DNA of 18,391 nt, taken from NCBI GenBank assembly GCA_946479615.1, contig CAMLGR010000096.1, forward strand, positions 1 to 18,391, given 5' to 3'. Source of the DNA: an uncultured Bacteroidota bacterium (GTDB lineage: Bacteria; Bacteroidota; Bacteroidia; Chitinophagales; Chitinophagaceae). Under the pieces are notes generated by a model. It did no database searches. It saw nothing but the letters and a program-made list of their open reading frames with translations, and had not been told where the DNA came from. The stretch's first letter is position 1. Each line of letters opens with the position of its first letter. Both the position numbers and the translations under genes were made by a program. Positions 1 to 6,082 of the stretch are shown here, piece by piece.

Positions 1-104
1 CCGTGAGAACGCAAAGGGGCCAGTGGTTTTGTTTTTAGGGACTATATGACCGACAATAACGGACCTTTTGGTCAAACCTAACATTATAAATTAATAAAGA
101 ACCC

Positions 105-959
105 GTGAGTAAGAAAGCGATATATGCATTGATGCTGGCGGTAGTGATACCGGTGCTGTGCTACTTTGTAGTCAAGAAATTCAGTGAGACCGCCGTAGCA
201 ATACCCAGGCATTACCTGGCTGATTCTGTTATTAACACGGTTCAGAAAGGGAAAAGTGTATCAGATACGGTCTGGCACCAACTGCCTGAATTTTCGCTTG
301 TCAACCAGTCGGGCGATACAGTTGGCTGGAAGGACCTGCAATTCAGGGATTCGGAAACAGAAGATACTTCACTTCACGGACAGATTGTAGTGGCCAATTT
401 TTTCTTTACCCATTGCCCTACTATCTGCCCGCGCCTGACGACCAATATGAAAAGGCTGCAGGAAACGATCAATAACTCGCAACGGGTAGGAAATAAAACG
501 CCCGACTTCCTGCACCTGCTTTCTTTCAGTATCGACCCCGAAAGAGATTCTGTGCCACAGTTAAAACATTGGGCTGATCGTTTCCAGGTCAATCCCGATC
601 AATGGTGGCTGCTGACCGGTAATAAGCAGGCTATTTATGATATGGTATTAAAGGAAATGAAATTGTGGCTGGTAGATGGTCATGGCATCGATACCGATTT
701 TGTACATACCGATTTCTTTGTATTGATCGATGGAAAACGTAATGTGAGGGGATATTATCATGGTCTTGATACCATGGCCGTAAAGCAACTGGCGAGCGAT
801 ATCATTCTATTATCATTGGAAAAAGACCCTGCCAAAAAAGGTTTTTTATCTGGTAAGCTCGAAATTATGATGATTGCATTTATTGCAGCTATCGTGGGGG
901 TAACGGCTTTATTATTCATTCTTAGAAAAAACAAAAATGTTAACACCGGTCCTCAATAA
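105..959 (+). CDS. Sco1/SenC/PrrC-family copper chaperone for cytochrome oxidase
   Basis: A 284-residue protein of the Sco family, which delivers copper to the CuA centre of cytochrome c oxidase and acts as a thiol-disulfide protein on the outer face of the inner membrane. The thioredoxin-like domain spans roughly residues 60-240. The copper-binding CxxxC is CPTIC (C104, C108), and the distal ligand is probably H201 in the segment DFVHTDFF. An N-terminal membrane anchor covers residues 5-24. A second hydrophobic segment, about residues 254-273, follows the domain, whereas most Sco proteins have a single anchor. The start is GTG at 105, chosen because it directly precedes the basic residues and the anchor. 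The 3' end overlaps the DUF420 gene by 23 bases, so the two are almost certainly co-transcribed, probably downstream of oxidase subunit genes outside the window (inference). The family call is firm. Confidence 0.93.
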   Translation: MSKKAIYALMLAVVIPVLCYFVVKKFSETAVAIPRHYLADSVINTVQKGKSVSDTVWHQLPEFSLVNQSGDTVGWKDLQFRDSETEDTSLHGQIVVANFFFTHCPTICPRLTTNMKRLQETINNSQRVGNKTPDFLHLLSFSIDPERDSVPQLKHWADRFQVNPDQWWLLTGNKQAIYDMVLKEMKLWLVDGHGIDTDFVHTDFFVLIDGKRNVRGYYHGLDTMAVKQLASDIILLSLEKDPAKKGFLSGKLEIMMIAFIAAIVGVTALLFILRKNKNVNTGPQ

Positions 960-1479
960 AAATGATAAAAAAGCATCACGGATCATCATTGTATTTTCCC
1001 TGGTCATTTTTTTTGCTATTGCATTGCTAAGCCGTGTCAGGCTGGATGTAGACCTGGGGTTCAACCCGCATGTATTTGCCAAACTCAATGCTATTATCAA
1101 TTCTATAGTAGCCGTATTACTGGTAACTGCGCTGATAGCGGTAAAGAATAAAAAATATGTTACGCATAAAAGAATTATGCTGACAGCAATGTTGCTGTCC
1201 ATTATATTCCTGGTGAGCTATATCGGTCATCACTTATTTGCAGGAGAAACAAAATTCGGGGGTGATGCCGGCGCCAAAACATTTTATTACATTATCCTTT
1301 TTACACACATACCACTTGCTGGTATTATTCTTCCGTTTATTCTTTTTACAGCCTATCGTGCATTGATAGGTGAATATGACCGGCATAAAAAACTGGCGCG
1401 TATTACCTGGCCTATCTGGTTTTATGTGGCAGTTACAGGAGTAATTGTGTATGTAATGATCAGTCCGTATTATACCTGA
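937..1479 (+). CDS. DUF420 family membrane protein, probable cytochrome oxidase assembly factor
   Basis: A 180-residue integral membrane protein with about five hydrophobic segments (approximately 14-33, 45-66, 80-101, 116-140 and 159-178) and little soluble sequence, as expected for DUF420 (YozB-like) proteins. A conserved-looking His pair lies at the end of the third segment in the stretch SYIGHHLF. In Bacteroidota this family usually sits directly after Sco within cytochrome c oxidase clusters, and relatives are linked to oxidase maturation; a biochemical role is not established here. The ATG lies inside the end of the Sco gene (23-base overlap), pointing to translational coupling. The stop codon abuts the stop of the convergent gene on the other strand. 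The family assignment rests on length, topology and neighbour. Confidence 0.87.
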   Translation: MLTPVLNKNDKKASRIIIVFSLVIFFAIALLSRVRLDVDLGFNPHVFAKLNAIINSIVAVLLVTALIAVKNKKYVTHKRIMLTAMLLSIIFLVSYIGHHLFAGETKFGGDAGAKTFYYIILFTHIPLAGIILPFILFTAYRALIGEYDRHKKLARITWPIWFYVAVTGVIVYVMISPYYT

Positions 1480-1923
1480 TCAGTTCAGCCTATCTCTCCA
1501 TTGATTTTCTTCTGCTTTTTTCTCGTTGTAGAGCCGTGCCAGCTTCGCAGGGATACCTGTCACATAAATATATACAGTAACAGTAGTGGAATAAATAAAT
1601 AATATCGTTACAATAACGGAAAATACCACAGTAAGTAAATAATAGACTTCTGCTGCCAGTGCCAATACGCAGGCTATGATCAATAGAACAGGAGCTGCCC
1701 GGTGCTTAAAGGCAAGCATGCTAAAGGCGGTTGCACATAAAAGATAAAGCGCTAATAATACAAAGACGATCCAGTACGAAGTACTATATACAATAAGTTG
1801 TATAAGACAAGTGAGGGAGATAAGTACTCCGAATAATCCTGAATAACTACAGGTGTCTTCGTCCTGTGAGCTGAAGCGGTACATAAGATGGTTTAAGGTT
1901 AGGGGTTCACGAAGCAACCACAA
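1480..1923 (-). CDS. hypothetical small integral membrane protein
   Basis: I do not recognise this protein. It has up to 147 residues, with about four hydrophobic segments: two between roughly 26 and 70, and two between roughly 75 and 125. A polar C-terminal tail rich in Lys, Glu and Arg follows, which would be cytoplasmic if the positive-inside rule holds. The longest reading starts at a TTG (1921-1923), 16 bases after the stop of the upstream alkyltransferase-like gene. An ATG at 1884 (residue 14) is the other candidate start, and I cannot decide between them. It probably forms an operon with the gene upstream. Its stop codon (1480-1482) directly abuts the stop of the convergent DUF420 gene. 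Membrane location is well supported; no function can be assigned. Confidence 0.65.
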   Translation of the reverse strand: MWLLREPLTLNHLMYRFSSQDEDTCSYSGLFGVLISLTCLIQLIVYSTSYWIVFVLLALYLLCATAFSMLAFKHRAAPVLLIIACVLALAAEVYYLLTVVFSVIVTILFIYSTTVTVYIYVTGIPAKLARLYNEKKAEENQWRDRLN

Positions 1924-1939
1924 GATAATAGACAGTCCA

Positions 1940-2323
1940 TTAAAATCCCAGCTCGGTCACGGGATCCCAGAATAATTTTTTGAAATCGACGACTGTATCA
2001 TCTTTTACCTTAATACCTTCTTTTTTTAATAATTGCTCCATCCGGTTTCCGCCAAAATGATGTTTGCCGCTAAGAAGCCCGTTGCGGTTTACTACCCGGT
2101 GAGCGGGTACTTTAGGTTTTGCTTTTTCAGCGCCATTCATGGCCCATCCTACCATGCGGGCAGATAATTTAGTACCTAAACAAGCGGCGATAGCGCCATA
2201 GGAGGTTACCCTTCCCCTGGGTATTTGCCTGGCTACTTCGTATACCAGTTCAAAAAATCCTTCGTCTCTTTTACCGGAAGGTTTTACAGATACTGCTTTT
2301 TCGGTTTTTTTTCTGACAGCCAT
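1940..2323 (-). CDS. alkyltransferase-like (ATL) protein, MGMT DNA-binding domain without the active Cys
   Basis: A 127-residue protein of the O6-alkylguanine-DNA alkyltransferase C-terminal (DNA-binding) family. Visible family features are the winged-helix start RGRVTSYGAIA with the base-flipping Tyr (Y42), the arginine finger in SARMVGWAM (R56), and the active-site segment PAHRVVNRNGLLSG. In true transferases that segment reads PCHRV; here the Cys is Ala (A74), so the protein cannot accept the alkyl group itself. Proteins of this type (ATL) bind O6-alkylguanine and hand the lesion to nucleotide excision repair. I start at the ATG at 2323, because the upstream extension (to 2446) runs through a repeat and does not resemble the family. 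It is the first gene of a probable two-gene unit with the membrane protein downstream. Confidence 0.88.
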   Translation of the reverse strand: MAVRKKTEKAVSVKPSGKRDEGFFELVYEVARQIPRGRVTSYGAIAACLGTKLSARMVGWAMNGAEKAKPKVPAHRVVNRNGLLSGKHHFGGNRMEQLLKKEGIKVKDDTVVDFKKLFWDPVTELGF

Positions 2324-2378
2324 GCTATGAAGATAGAAAATATCGAACAAGGAACAAGAAGGCTGGTGTAATGGCCAT

Positions 2379-2518
2379 AATAGAACACGGATGAAACGGA
2401 TGCACGGATGTAAAATGGATTTTATTATCCAGTTATATAAAGACAATTCACCTGCATTTTATTGAAAACGAATTATTTTATAATGAAGCCACTTATATCC
2501 GTGCACCCGTGTTCTATT
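2379..2518. repeat. intergenic long-spaced inverted repeat with CGGATG units
   Basis: The left side carries a 12-base block at 2379-2390 and a 9-base block at 2401-2409. The right side carries their exact reverse complements at 2507-2518 and 2497-2505. The blocks are separated by 10 bases on the left and 1 base on the right, and the two sides by 87 bases. On the left, CGGATG occurs three times (2388, 2397, 2405). The element fills most of the gap between two minus-strand genes. Similar ACGGAT-type repeats are, from memory, common between genes in this phylum. No coding sequence is convincing here. Confidence 0.6.
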
Positions 2519-2580
2519 TCGTAAACTACCAATTCAGATGCTCCTGGCAACAGGCTGTAAAAGCACATTATTTATATTTT

Positions 2581-3012
2581 CTAATGCGTTGCTGCTGCGA
2601 TAACGCTTCCTGCAGGGGAAGGTGCTTTTCTCAAATAGAGCAATTCACCTTTATTACTGGTAAAATAAGGAGCGCGATCTTCTTCTACAAACAACTGCCA
2701 TTTCAAAACATCATCACCTACTTTTTGCATCAGGCTTTTTACATGAAGTACGGAGGCACTATCTTTTGCGGAGAAATCGAACCAGCAGGGAGTTTTTGAA
2801 AAATCAATGCTATAATTTGTAATGCTCTTTTTTTCACCCATATATGTGAGTATAATGGTATTGCTGTCAATTATTTGCAGGCTGGCTCCTGTGCCTTGTT
2901 CCCCCACTACATTCCAGGTGCCAACGATATCCTGGAACTTCGGAGGCTGTGAGTAGACGGTTTTTCCAATCAGGAAAGAAAGGGTGGCCGCTGCAATTAT
3001 CCTTTTCATCAT
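2581..3012 (-). CDS. hypothetical secreted protein, possibly lipocalin-like
   Basis: A 143-residue protein, counted from the ATG at 3012 (a second ATG follows at once). It begins with a typical signal peptide: MMKRI, a hydrophobic core of about 12 residues, and a likely cleavage after VYS before QPPKF. The mature part has the pattern IVGTWNVVGEQG followed by alternating beta-like segments, as in small periplasmic or secreted lipocalin-like proteins that open with a GTW motif. That similarity is loose and I make no functional claim. The longer reading to 3081 would put polar and Lys-rich residues ahead of the signal peptide, so it was rejected. It stands alone: about 190 bases separate it from the gene upstream, and a repeat-filled gap follows it. 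Confidence 0.7.
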   Translation of the reverse strand: MMKRIIAAATLSFLIGKTVYSQPPKFQDIVGTWNVVGEQGTGASLQIIDSNTIILTYMGEKKSITNYSIDFSKTPCWFDFSAKDSASVLHVKSLMQKVGDDVLKWQLFVEEDRAPYFTSNKGELLYLRKAPSPAGSVIAAATH

Positions 3013-3204
3013 CTTCTTTTTTTTATAAAGGATAATCGAAGTTTGTGCCAATAGCGGCAAGAGGGGAACCTGGTGAATCAAGACTTATAAAATGAACATA
3101 TTGGCGAGAATTAACCCCAGACCTGTTGGAAATACTTTATATATGTCTTTTCCGGGTATAGAATAAGGCTATGAATGCGTAGGTTTTTATGCCTCCGTGG
3201 CATC

Positions 3205-3390
3205 TTATTTCTTATCAGTAGATTTTCTTTTTTTAAGTAATACCGAACGCGTTGGCTCCGGTACAGCTTCATAATTGTAAGGACAATGCAGGCATCCATT
3301 TCCGCAGCAATATCCTCTTTCGCTAAGGAATTTTTCAGTTAATACCACCCATCCCGCTTCATTCACATAATAGTGAATCCCTTCAATCAT
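3205..3390 (-). CDS. DUF5522 family Cys-rich small protein
   Basis: A 61-residue protein matching the DUF5522 pattern of Bacteroidota: an aromatic segment EGIHYYVNEAGWVVLTEKF, the block RGYCCGNGCLHCPYNY (Cys at 28, 29, 33 and 36), then a short basic tail. The CC-x3-C-x2-C cluster suggests binding of zinc or another metal (inference); the function is unknown. The ATG at 3390 lies within the last codons of trmB (8-base overlap), so the pair is likely translated together. An in-frame ATG at 3399 is an alternative start. A small hairpin with 5-bp arms (3189-3203) follows the stop, but on this strand it is followed by A residues, so it is not a convincing terminator. Confidence 0.82.
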   Translation of the reverse strand: MIEGIHYYVNEAGWVVLTEKFLSERGYCCGNGCLHCPYNYEAVPEPTRSVLLKKRKSTDKK

Positions 3391-4090
3391 CTTCTGCATC
3401 TTTCAGCATTTGTTTTAATTCTTCGTCTTTTTCTTTTCCCGGTAATTGGGCCGGTAAAGAAAAACACAGGTAATGTATACGGTTGCTGCCGGCTATATCC
3501 AATGATTCGTAATGCGTTTTGATCTTTAGTTCTTCGGCTATCTCCTTTTCTTTACATACATCGGCAAGATCCGTGTGAATAGTACAGCCATACATTCCTG
3601 CTACCAGTTTTGTAAACGCATACAGATCCGGGCTATCCGTTTTTAAATGAATAAAACCACCGGGAACAAGTATTTGTTGATATAACCTGAGAAATTTCGG
3701 ATGTGTGAGCCGCTTCTTCGCTTTCGATACCCGCAATTGCGGATCGGGAAAGGTGATCCATAACGAATCTACTTCCTGCTCTGCAAAATAATCAGTTATC
3801 TGGTCTATCTGTATGCGTAAAAAACCAACATTCTTTAATTGTTGCTGCAATGCTTTCCTGGCGCCCACCCAGATACGATTGCCTTTCAGATCGATCCCGA
3901 TAAAATTCCTGTTCGGATATAACTGTCCAAGCCCTACTGCATACTCTCCTTTGCCACAAGCCAGCTCCAGTGTAATCGGATGTTCATTATGGAAAAAATC
4001 TTTCCATTTCCCCGCCATATTTTCCGGGAATTGCAAGACGTTGCTGAACGTCTTCAGCTCTTCAAAGCGTACCAGTTTTTTCTGTCCCAT
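3383..4090 (-). CDS. trmB: tRNA (guanine(46)-N7)-methyltransferase TrmB
   Basis: A 235-residue SAM-dependent methyltransferase that makes m7G46 in the variable loop of tRNAs. Motif I for SAM is LELACGKGEYAVGLG (about residues 41-55), and the next acidic strand ends in GIDLKGNRI (65-73). The family signature appears as WITFPDPQLRVSKAKKRL (about 111-128), a form of the FPDPWPK..HxKRR motif, and HLKTDSPDLYAF supplies the late conserved Thr-Asp. The start MGQKK at 4090 fits relatives better than an ATG nine bases upstream. A possible -7 box TAACTTTG lies on this strand at 4104-4097, only six bases before the ATG, which would leave almost no leader; no clear -33 partner was seen. The gene is divergent from the TonB_C lipoprotein and overlaps the DUF5522 gene downstream. 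Confidence 0.94.
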   Translation of the reverse strand: MGQKKLVRFEELKTFSNVLQFPENMAGKWKDFFHNEHPITLELACGKGEYAVGLGQLYPNRNFIGIDLKGNRIWVGARKALQQQLKNVGFLRIQIDQITDYFAEQEVDSLWITFPDPQLRVSKAKKRLTHPKFLRLYQQILVPGGFIHLKTDSPDLYAFTKLVAGMYGCTIHTDLADVCKEKEIAEELKIKTHYESLDIAGSNRIHYLCFSLPAQLPGKEKDEELKQMLKDAEDD

Positions 4091-4130
4091 GCGGCGCAAA
4101 GTTATGTGGCATTTTGTTTGGATTTATTAA

Positions 4131-4145
4131 GAAGAACTATTCTTC
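4131..4145. promoter_or_regulatory. short palindrome between divergent trmB and lipoprotein genes
   Basis: A perfect 6-bp inverted repeat, GAAGAA-CTA-TTCTTC, lies in the 72-base divergent gap, 17 bases before the lipoprotein ATG. It could be an operator or a small hairpin in the leader. Only the symmetry and the position support it. Confidence 0.3.
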
Positions 4146-4162
4146 AATTAAAATTTAAATGT

Positions 4163-4720
4163 ATGAAATACAACAAGTTAAGTTTAAAACTGCGTGGCGC
4201 TATAGCAGCATTGGCACTAACCGCTTTTATGGTAGCCTGTAACGATAATGCGGAAACGGCAAATAATTCCACAACTGCAGCTGATAGTACAAACAAAGAT
4301 ACTGTCAACAATACTCCATCAGCACCGGCCATGGTCATAAAAAAAGGAAGAGCTACGGCATCGATGAAAGCAGATGACGAGACAGTAAAAATGACAAAAG
4401 ATAAAATGGGCTATTACAATCGTACAGAAGTAGCGCCATCTTACAACGGATCTATAGAAGATTATATTACCGATCATATTGAATACCCACAGGAGGCTAT
4501 CGATAATAATGTAGAAGGAACTGTGTATGTACAGTTTGGTGTGGATGAAAACGGTAAGGTTTCAAATGTAACAACGATAGGAAAAAAACTGGGCTATGGT
4601 TTGGAAGAAGAAGCATCCAAAGTGGTATCCAATATGCCTAAATGGTCGCCCGGAAAAGTGAAGGGAAAAACAGTAAAGACCTGGAGAACATTGCCTATTA
4701 CTTATAAATTAGAGTCTTAG
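4163..4720 (+). CDS. lipoprotein with TonB C-terminal domain
   Basis: A 185-residue protein. A basic start (MKYNKLSLKLRG), a hydrophobic stretch and the lipobox MVAC predict acylation at C26 after signal peptidase II cleavage. A low-complexity Asn/Thr/Ser/Asp linker covers about 27-58. The TonB_C domain spans about residues 95-185, with EYPQEAIDNNVEGTVYVQF and the closing WSPGKVKGKTVKTWRTLPITY, both characteristic of the family. Classical TonB has an inner-membrane helix and a Pro-rich spacer to reach outer-membrane receptors; this protein has a lipid anchor and no such spacer. It is therefore probably not an energy transducer, but a periplasmic TonB_C protein of a kind common in Bacteroidota, of unknown role. 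I start at ATG 4163, because the upstream extension overlaps trmB and lacks a signal sequence. Confidence 0.86.
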   Translation: MKYNKLSLKLRGAIAALALTAFMVACNDNAETANNSTTAADSTNKDTVNNTPSAPAMVIKKGRATASMKADDETVKMTKDKMGYYNRTEVAPSYNGSIEDYITDHIEYPQEAIDNNVEGTVYVQFGVDENGKVSNVTTIGKKLGYGLEEEASKVVSNMPKWSPGKVKGKTVKTWRTLPITYKLES

Positions 4721-4738
4721 AATAGAGGTTTTATTTTT

Positions 4739-4821
4739 AATTATGAGTTATGAATTATGAATGAGTTGAACAAAAAGAGTATTAGTATCAACGATCCATT
4801 CATAATTCATAACTCATAATT
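4739..4821. repeat. perfect 25-bp inverted repeat between convergent genes, possible two-way terminator
   Basis: The arms at 4739-4763 and 4797-4821 are exact reverse complements over 25 bases, with a 33-base loop. Each arm is built from the near-repeat ATGAGTT / ATGAATT. The element lies between the stop of the lipoprotein gene (4720) and the stop of the DUF3078 gene (4830), and T-rich runs flank it, so a transcript from either side would form a long hairpin. It resembles dispersed AT-rich intergenic repeats rather than a compact Rho-independent terminator. Confidence 0.75.
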
Positions 4822-4829
4822 TTTGTGTG

Positions 4830-5756
4830 TTAAAGTTTAACCAGAAGCCCAATTCCTACCAATGATTTCAGCTGCAGCGCTGCTCCTTTGCCGGTATCAC
4901 CAAATAACCGTACATCATCATCATAGATCATATCCACGCTCCAGGTGGCAGACAGCACTTTTGACAATTTCACGTTCAACACATTGGTAAAATACAGGTC
5001 AATATTCTGCGGATGGCTCATATAGTTAGAGAAAAGATCGAGCCTTCCTTTATAGGTTACTACCTTGTTCAGTGCTTTCAGGTAATTGATAGAAGCAAAT
5101 GCTCCAAACTCGGTCTTCACATGTTCTCCTGAATCTACACCATACAAACCTCTGGCAGCAAGTATATCATCTTTTACAATTGTCCAGCGGATAGTGGAAG
5201 GAGATACAAAGATGGAAAGATCTCCATTGGGTTTATAATCAAGACCCGCACTCAACAGCACGTAAGCGGGAGATAAAAACGCAGAGGAAAATGTTTTTAC
5301 ATCATCAGGATAAGTATATCCCTTAAAAAGCTGTGACCGGAAATTAAATAAGCCAGCCACGTTCAGTTTTGAATTCAATGCATAACCATACTTGGAAAGC
5401 AGGTCAAAACGGTCATCGTTTTTGCGTGTACCAAGACTTGTTGTTCGTAAATAACCAATATTGAAATCAAGGGTATTATCCCAGCTATGTTTGTCTTTTT
5501 TGTAGAAAGCAAAAAGGCTAAGGATTGAATTAATGGACAGGGAAAAATCATCACCGCCCGCGGCCCAGTTGCTCAGCGAGCCCTGGGAAAGGTTGATACC
5601 ATAGATACCGCCTTTTTTCCAGGTTTTTACGGTGGTGTCGGCCGGGTCCTTTTTAACAGACTTTTGCGAGCTGACCTGTAAATCTTTTACAGTGGCATCC
5701 TGCGCGCACATTACTAACGATACTAAAAGCGAGGGAAGAAGAATTACTTTTCTCAT
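4830..5756 (-). CDS. DUF3078 family outer-membrane-type protein
   Basis: A 308-residue protein with an N-terminal signal peptide (MRKVILLPSLLVSLVMC, cleavage near CAQDA). The family pattern begins at about residue 50 with WKKGGIYGINLSQGSLSNWAAGG. The rest has many alternating aromatic and hydrophobic strands (for example WDNTLDFNIGYL and LNVAGLFNFRSQLF) and ends in a hydrophobic strand, LVGIGLLVKL, as expected for a beta-barrel in the outer membrane. DUF3078 proteins are widespread in Bacteroidota and have no assigned function. The start at 5756 is set by the signal peptide; the extension to 5804 adds residues ahead of it and was rejected. The gene is alone on its strand here, with the RNA gene and its terminator upstream. 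Confidence 0.9.
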   Translation of the reverse strand: MRKVILLPSLLVSLVMCAQDATVKDLQVSSQKSVKKDPADTTVKTWKKGGIYGINLSQGSLSNWAAGGDDFSLSINSILSLFAFYKKDKHSWDNTLDFNIGYLRTTSLGTRKNDDRFDLLSKYGYALNSKLNVAGLFNFRSQLFKGYTYPDDVKTFSSAFLSPAYVLLSAGLDYKPNGDLSIFVSPSTIRWTIVKDDILAARGLYGVDSGEHVKTEFGAFASINYLKALNKVVTYKGRLDLFSNYMSHPQNIDLYFTNVLNVKLSKVLSATWSVDMIYDDDVRLFGDTGKGAALQLKSLVGIGLLVKL

Positions 5757-5847
5757 AAGTTCCAGAATTTGATAATTGCAAAATTCGCTAAAAGACCAAA
5801 ACAAATGTCAGAACAGGATGAAAATGATATAAACGGGAGGTAGGGGC

Positions 5848-5877
5848 AAAAAAAAGCCCGTAATAGATATTACAGGC
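5848..5877 (-). terminator. Rho-independent terminator downstream of the tRNA-like RNA
   Basis: On the minus strand a hairpin (5877-5856) has stems of 3 and 5 bp separated by one mismatch, with a 4-base loop. It is followed directly by eight T residues (5855-5848). This is a textbook intrinsic terminator, placed 29 bases after the tRNA-like 3' end and before the DUF3078 gene. It separates the RNA transcript from that gene. Confidence 0.85.
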
Positions 5878-5906
5878 GCAATCACACTCACATGAGAAAA
5901 ATTAGC

Positions 5907-6076
5907 TGTAGGGGGAGGAGTCGAACCTCCACGGGGCAGTTAGCTGCAACACAAAGATTAGTGGTCAACCCTGGTCGGCCTTACCAACGGTAACGTCGGC
6001 TCTATGCTGCGTTTATCCTGTGATCCCCACCCCCGAGACGAGAGGGCATGTCTGCCAAAGATTTCATCACCCCACA
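5907..6076 (-). ncRNA. tRNA-like structured RNA with a ~98-nt insertion in place of the variable arm
   Basis: Seen on the minus strand, numbering from 6076. A 7-bp acceptor-like stem is formed by UGUGGGG (6076-6070) with CCCUACA (5913-5907), with one G-U pair. UG and a D-like arm follow: AUG (6067-6065) pairs CAU (6050-6048) around a 14-nt loop holding GG. An anticodon-like arm is CCCUC/GGGGG (6046-6042 with 6034-6030) with the 7-nt loop UCGUCUC. At the 3' end is a perfect T arm, GGAGG-UUCGACU-CCUCC (5930-5914). Between 6028 and 5931 lies an insert with its own helices: GGGG/CCCC, GGUAA/UUACC at 5981-5993, and GCAG-CUAA-CUGC at 5947-5936. The G-U pairs fit this strand only. Odd points: no U33, an enlarged D loop, and GCTA instead of an encoded CCA. 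The 5' half is tRNA-Leu-like. It is not tmRNA (too short, no tag frame). The class is unknown to me. Confidence 0.7.
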
Positions 6077-6082
6077 GTATGA

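Noticed and set aside
1..104. 3' end of an upstream gene at the left edge
   Set aside because: Short open stretches end at 36-38 (frame 3) and 47-49 (frame 2), but none gives a recognisable tail. An oxidase subunit is expected from context only.
2324..2580. Coding sequence in the gap between the ATL and hypothetical genes
   Set aside because: Apparent open frames on both strands run through the inverted repeat at 2379-2518, have no family resemblance, and overlap the ends of real genes.
3189..3203. Terminator after the DUF5522 gene
   Set aside because: The hairpin has only 5-bp arms and is followed by A rather than T residues on the relevant strand.
3111..3299. Open frame of 62 codons on the minus strand
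   Set aside because: It overlaps the DUF5522 gene in another frame and shows no recognisable domain or start context; an out-of-frame shadow.
3980..4162. N-terminal extension of the TonB_C lipoprotein
   Set aside because: It would lie over the 5' part of trmB and place 61 residues ahead of a complete lipoprotein signal peptide.
5907..6076. tmRNA (ssrA) reading of the tRNA-like RNA
   Set aside because: It is less than half the usual length, has no alanine-type G3-U70 pair (position 70 is A), and has no open frame ending in an ALAA-like tag before a stop. The insert lies in the variable region, and no tmRNA pseudoknot series was seen.
5907..6076. Ordinary tRNA with an intron in the anticodon loop
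   Set aside because: The anticodon-like stem closes on a 7-nt loop, so the extra ~98 nt lie after it, in the variable region. The loop lacks U33 and no clear anticodon for Leu is present.
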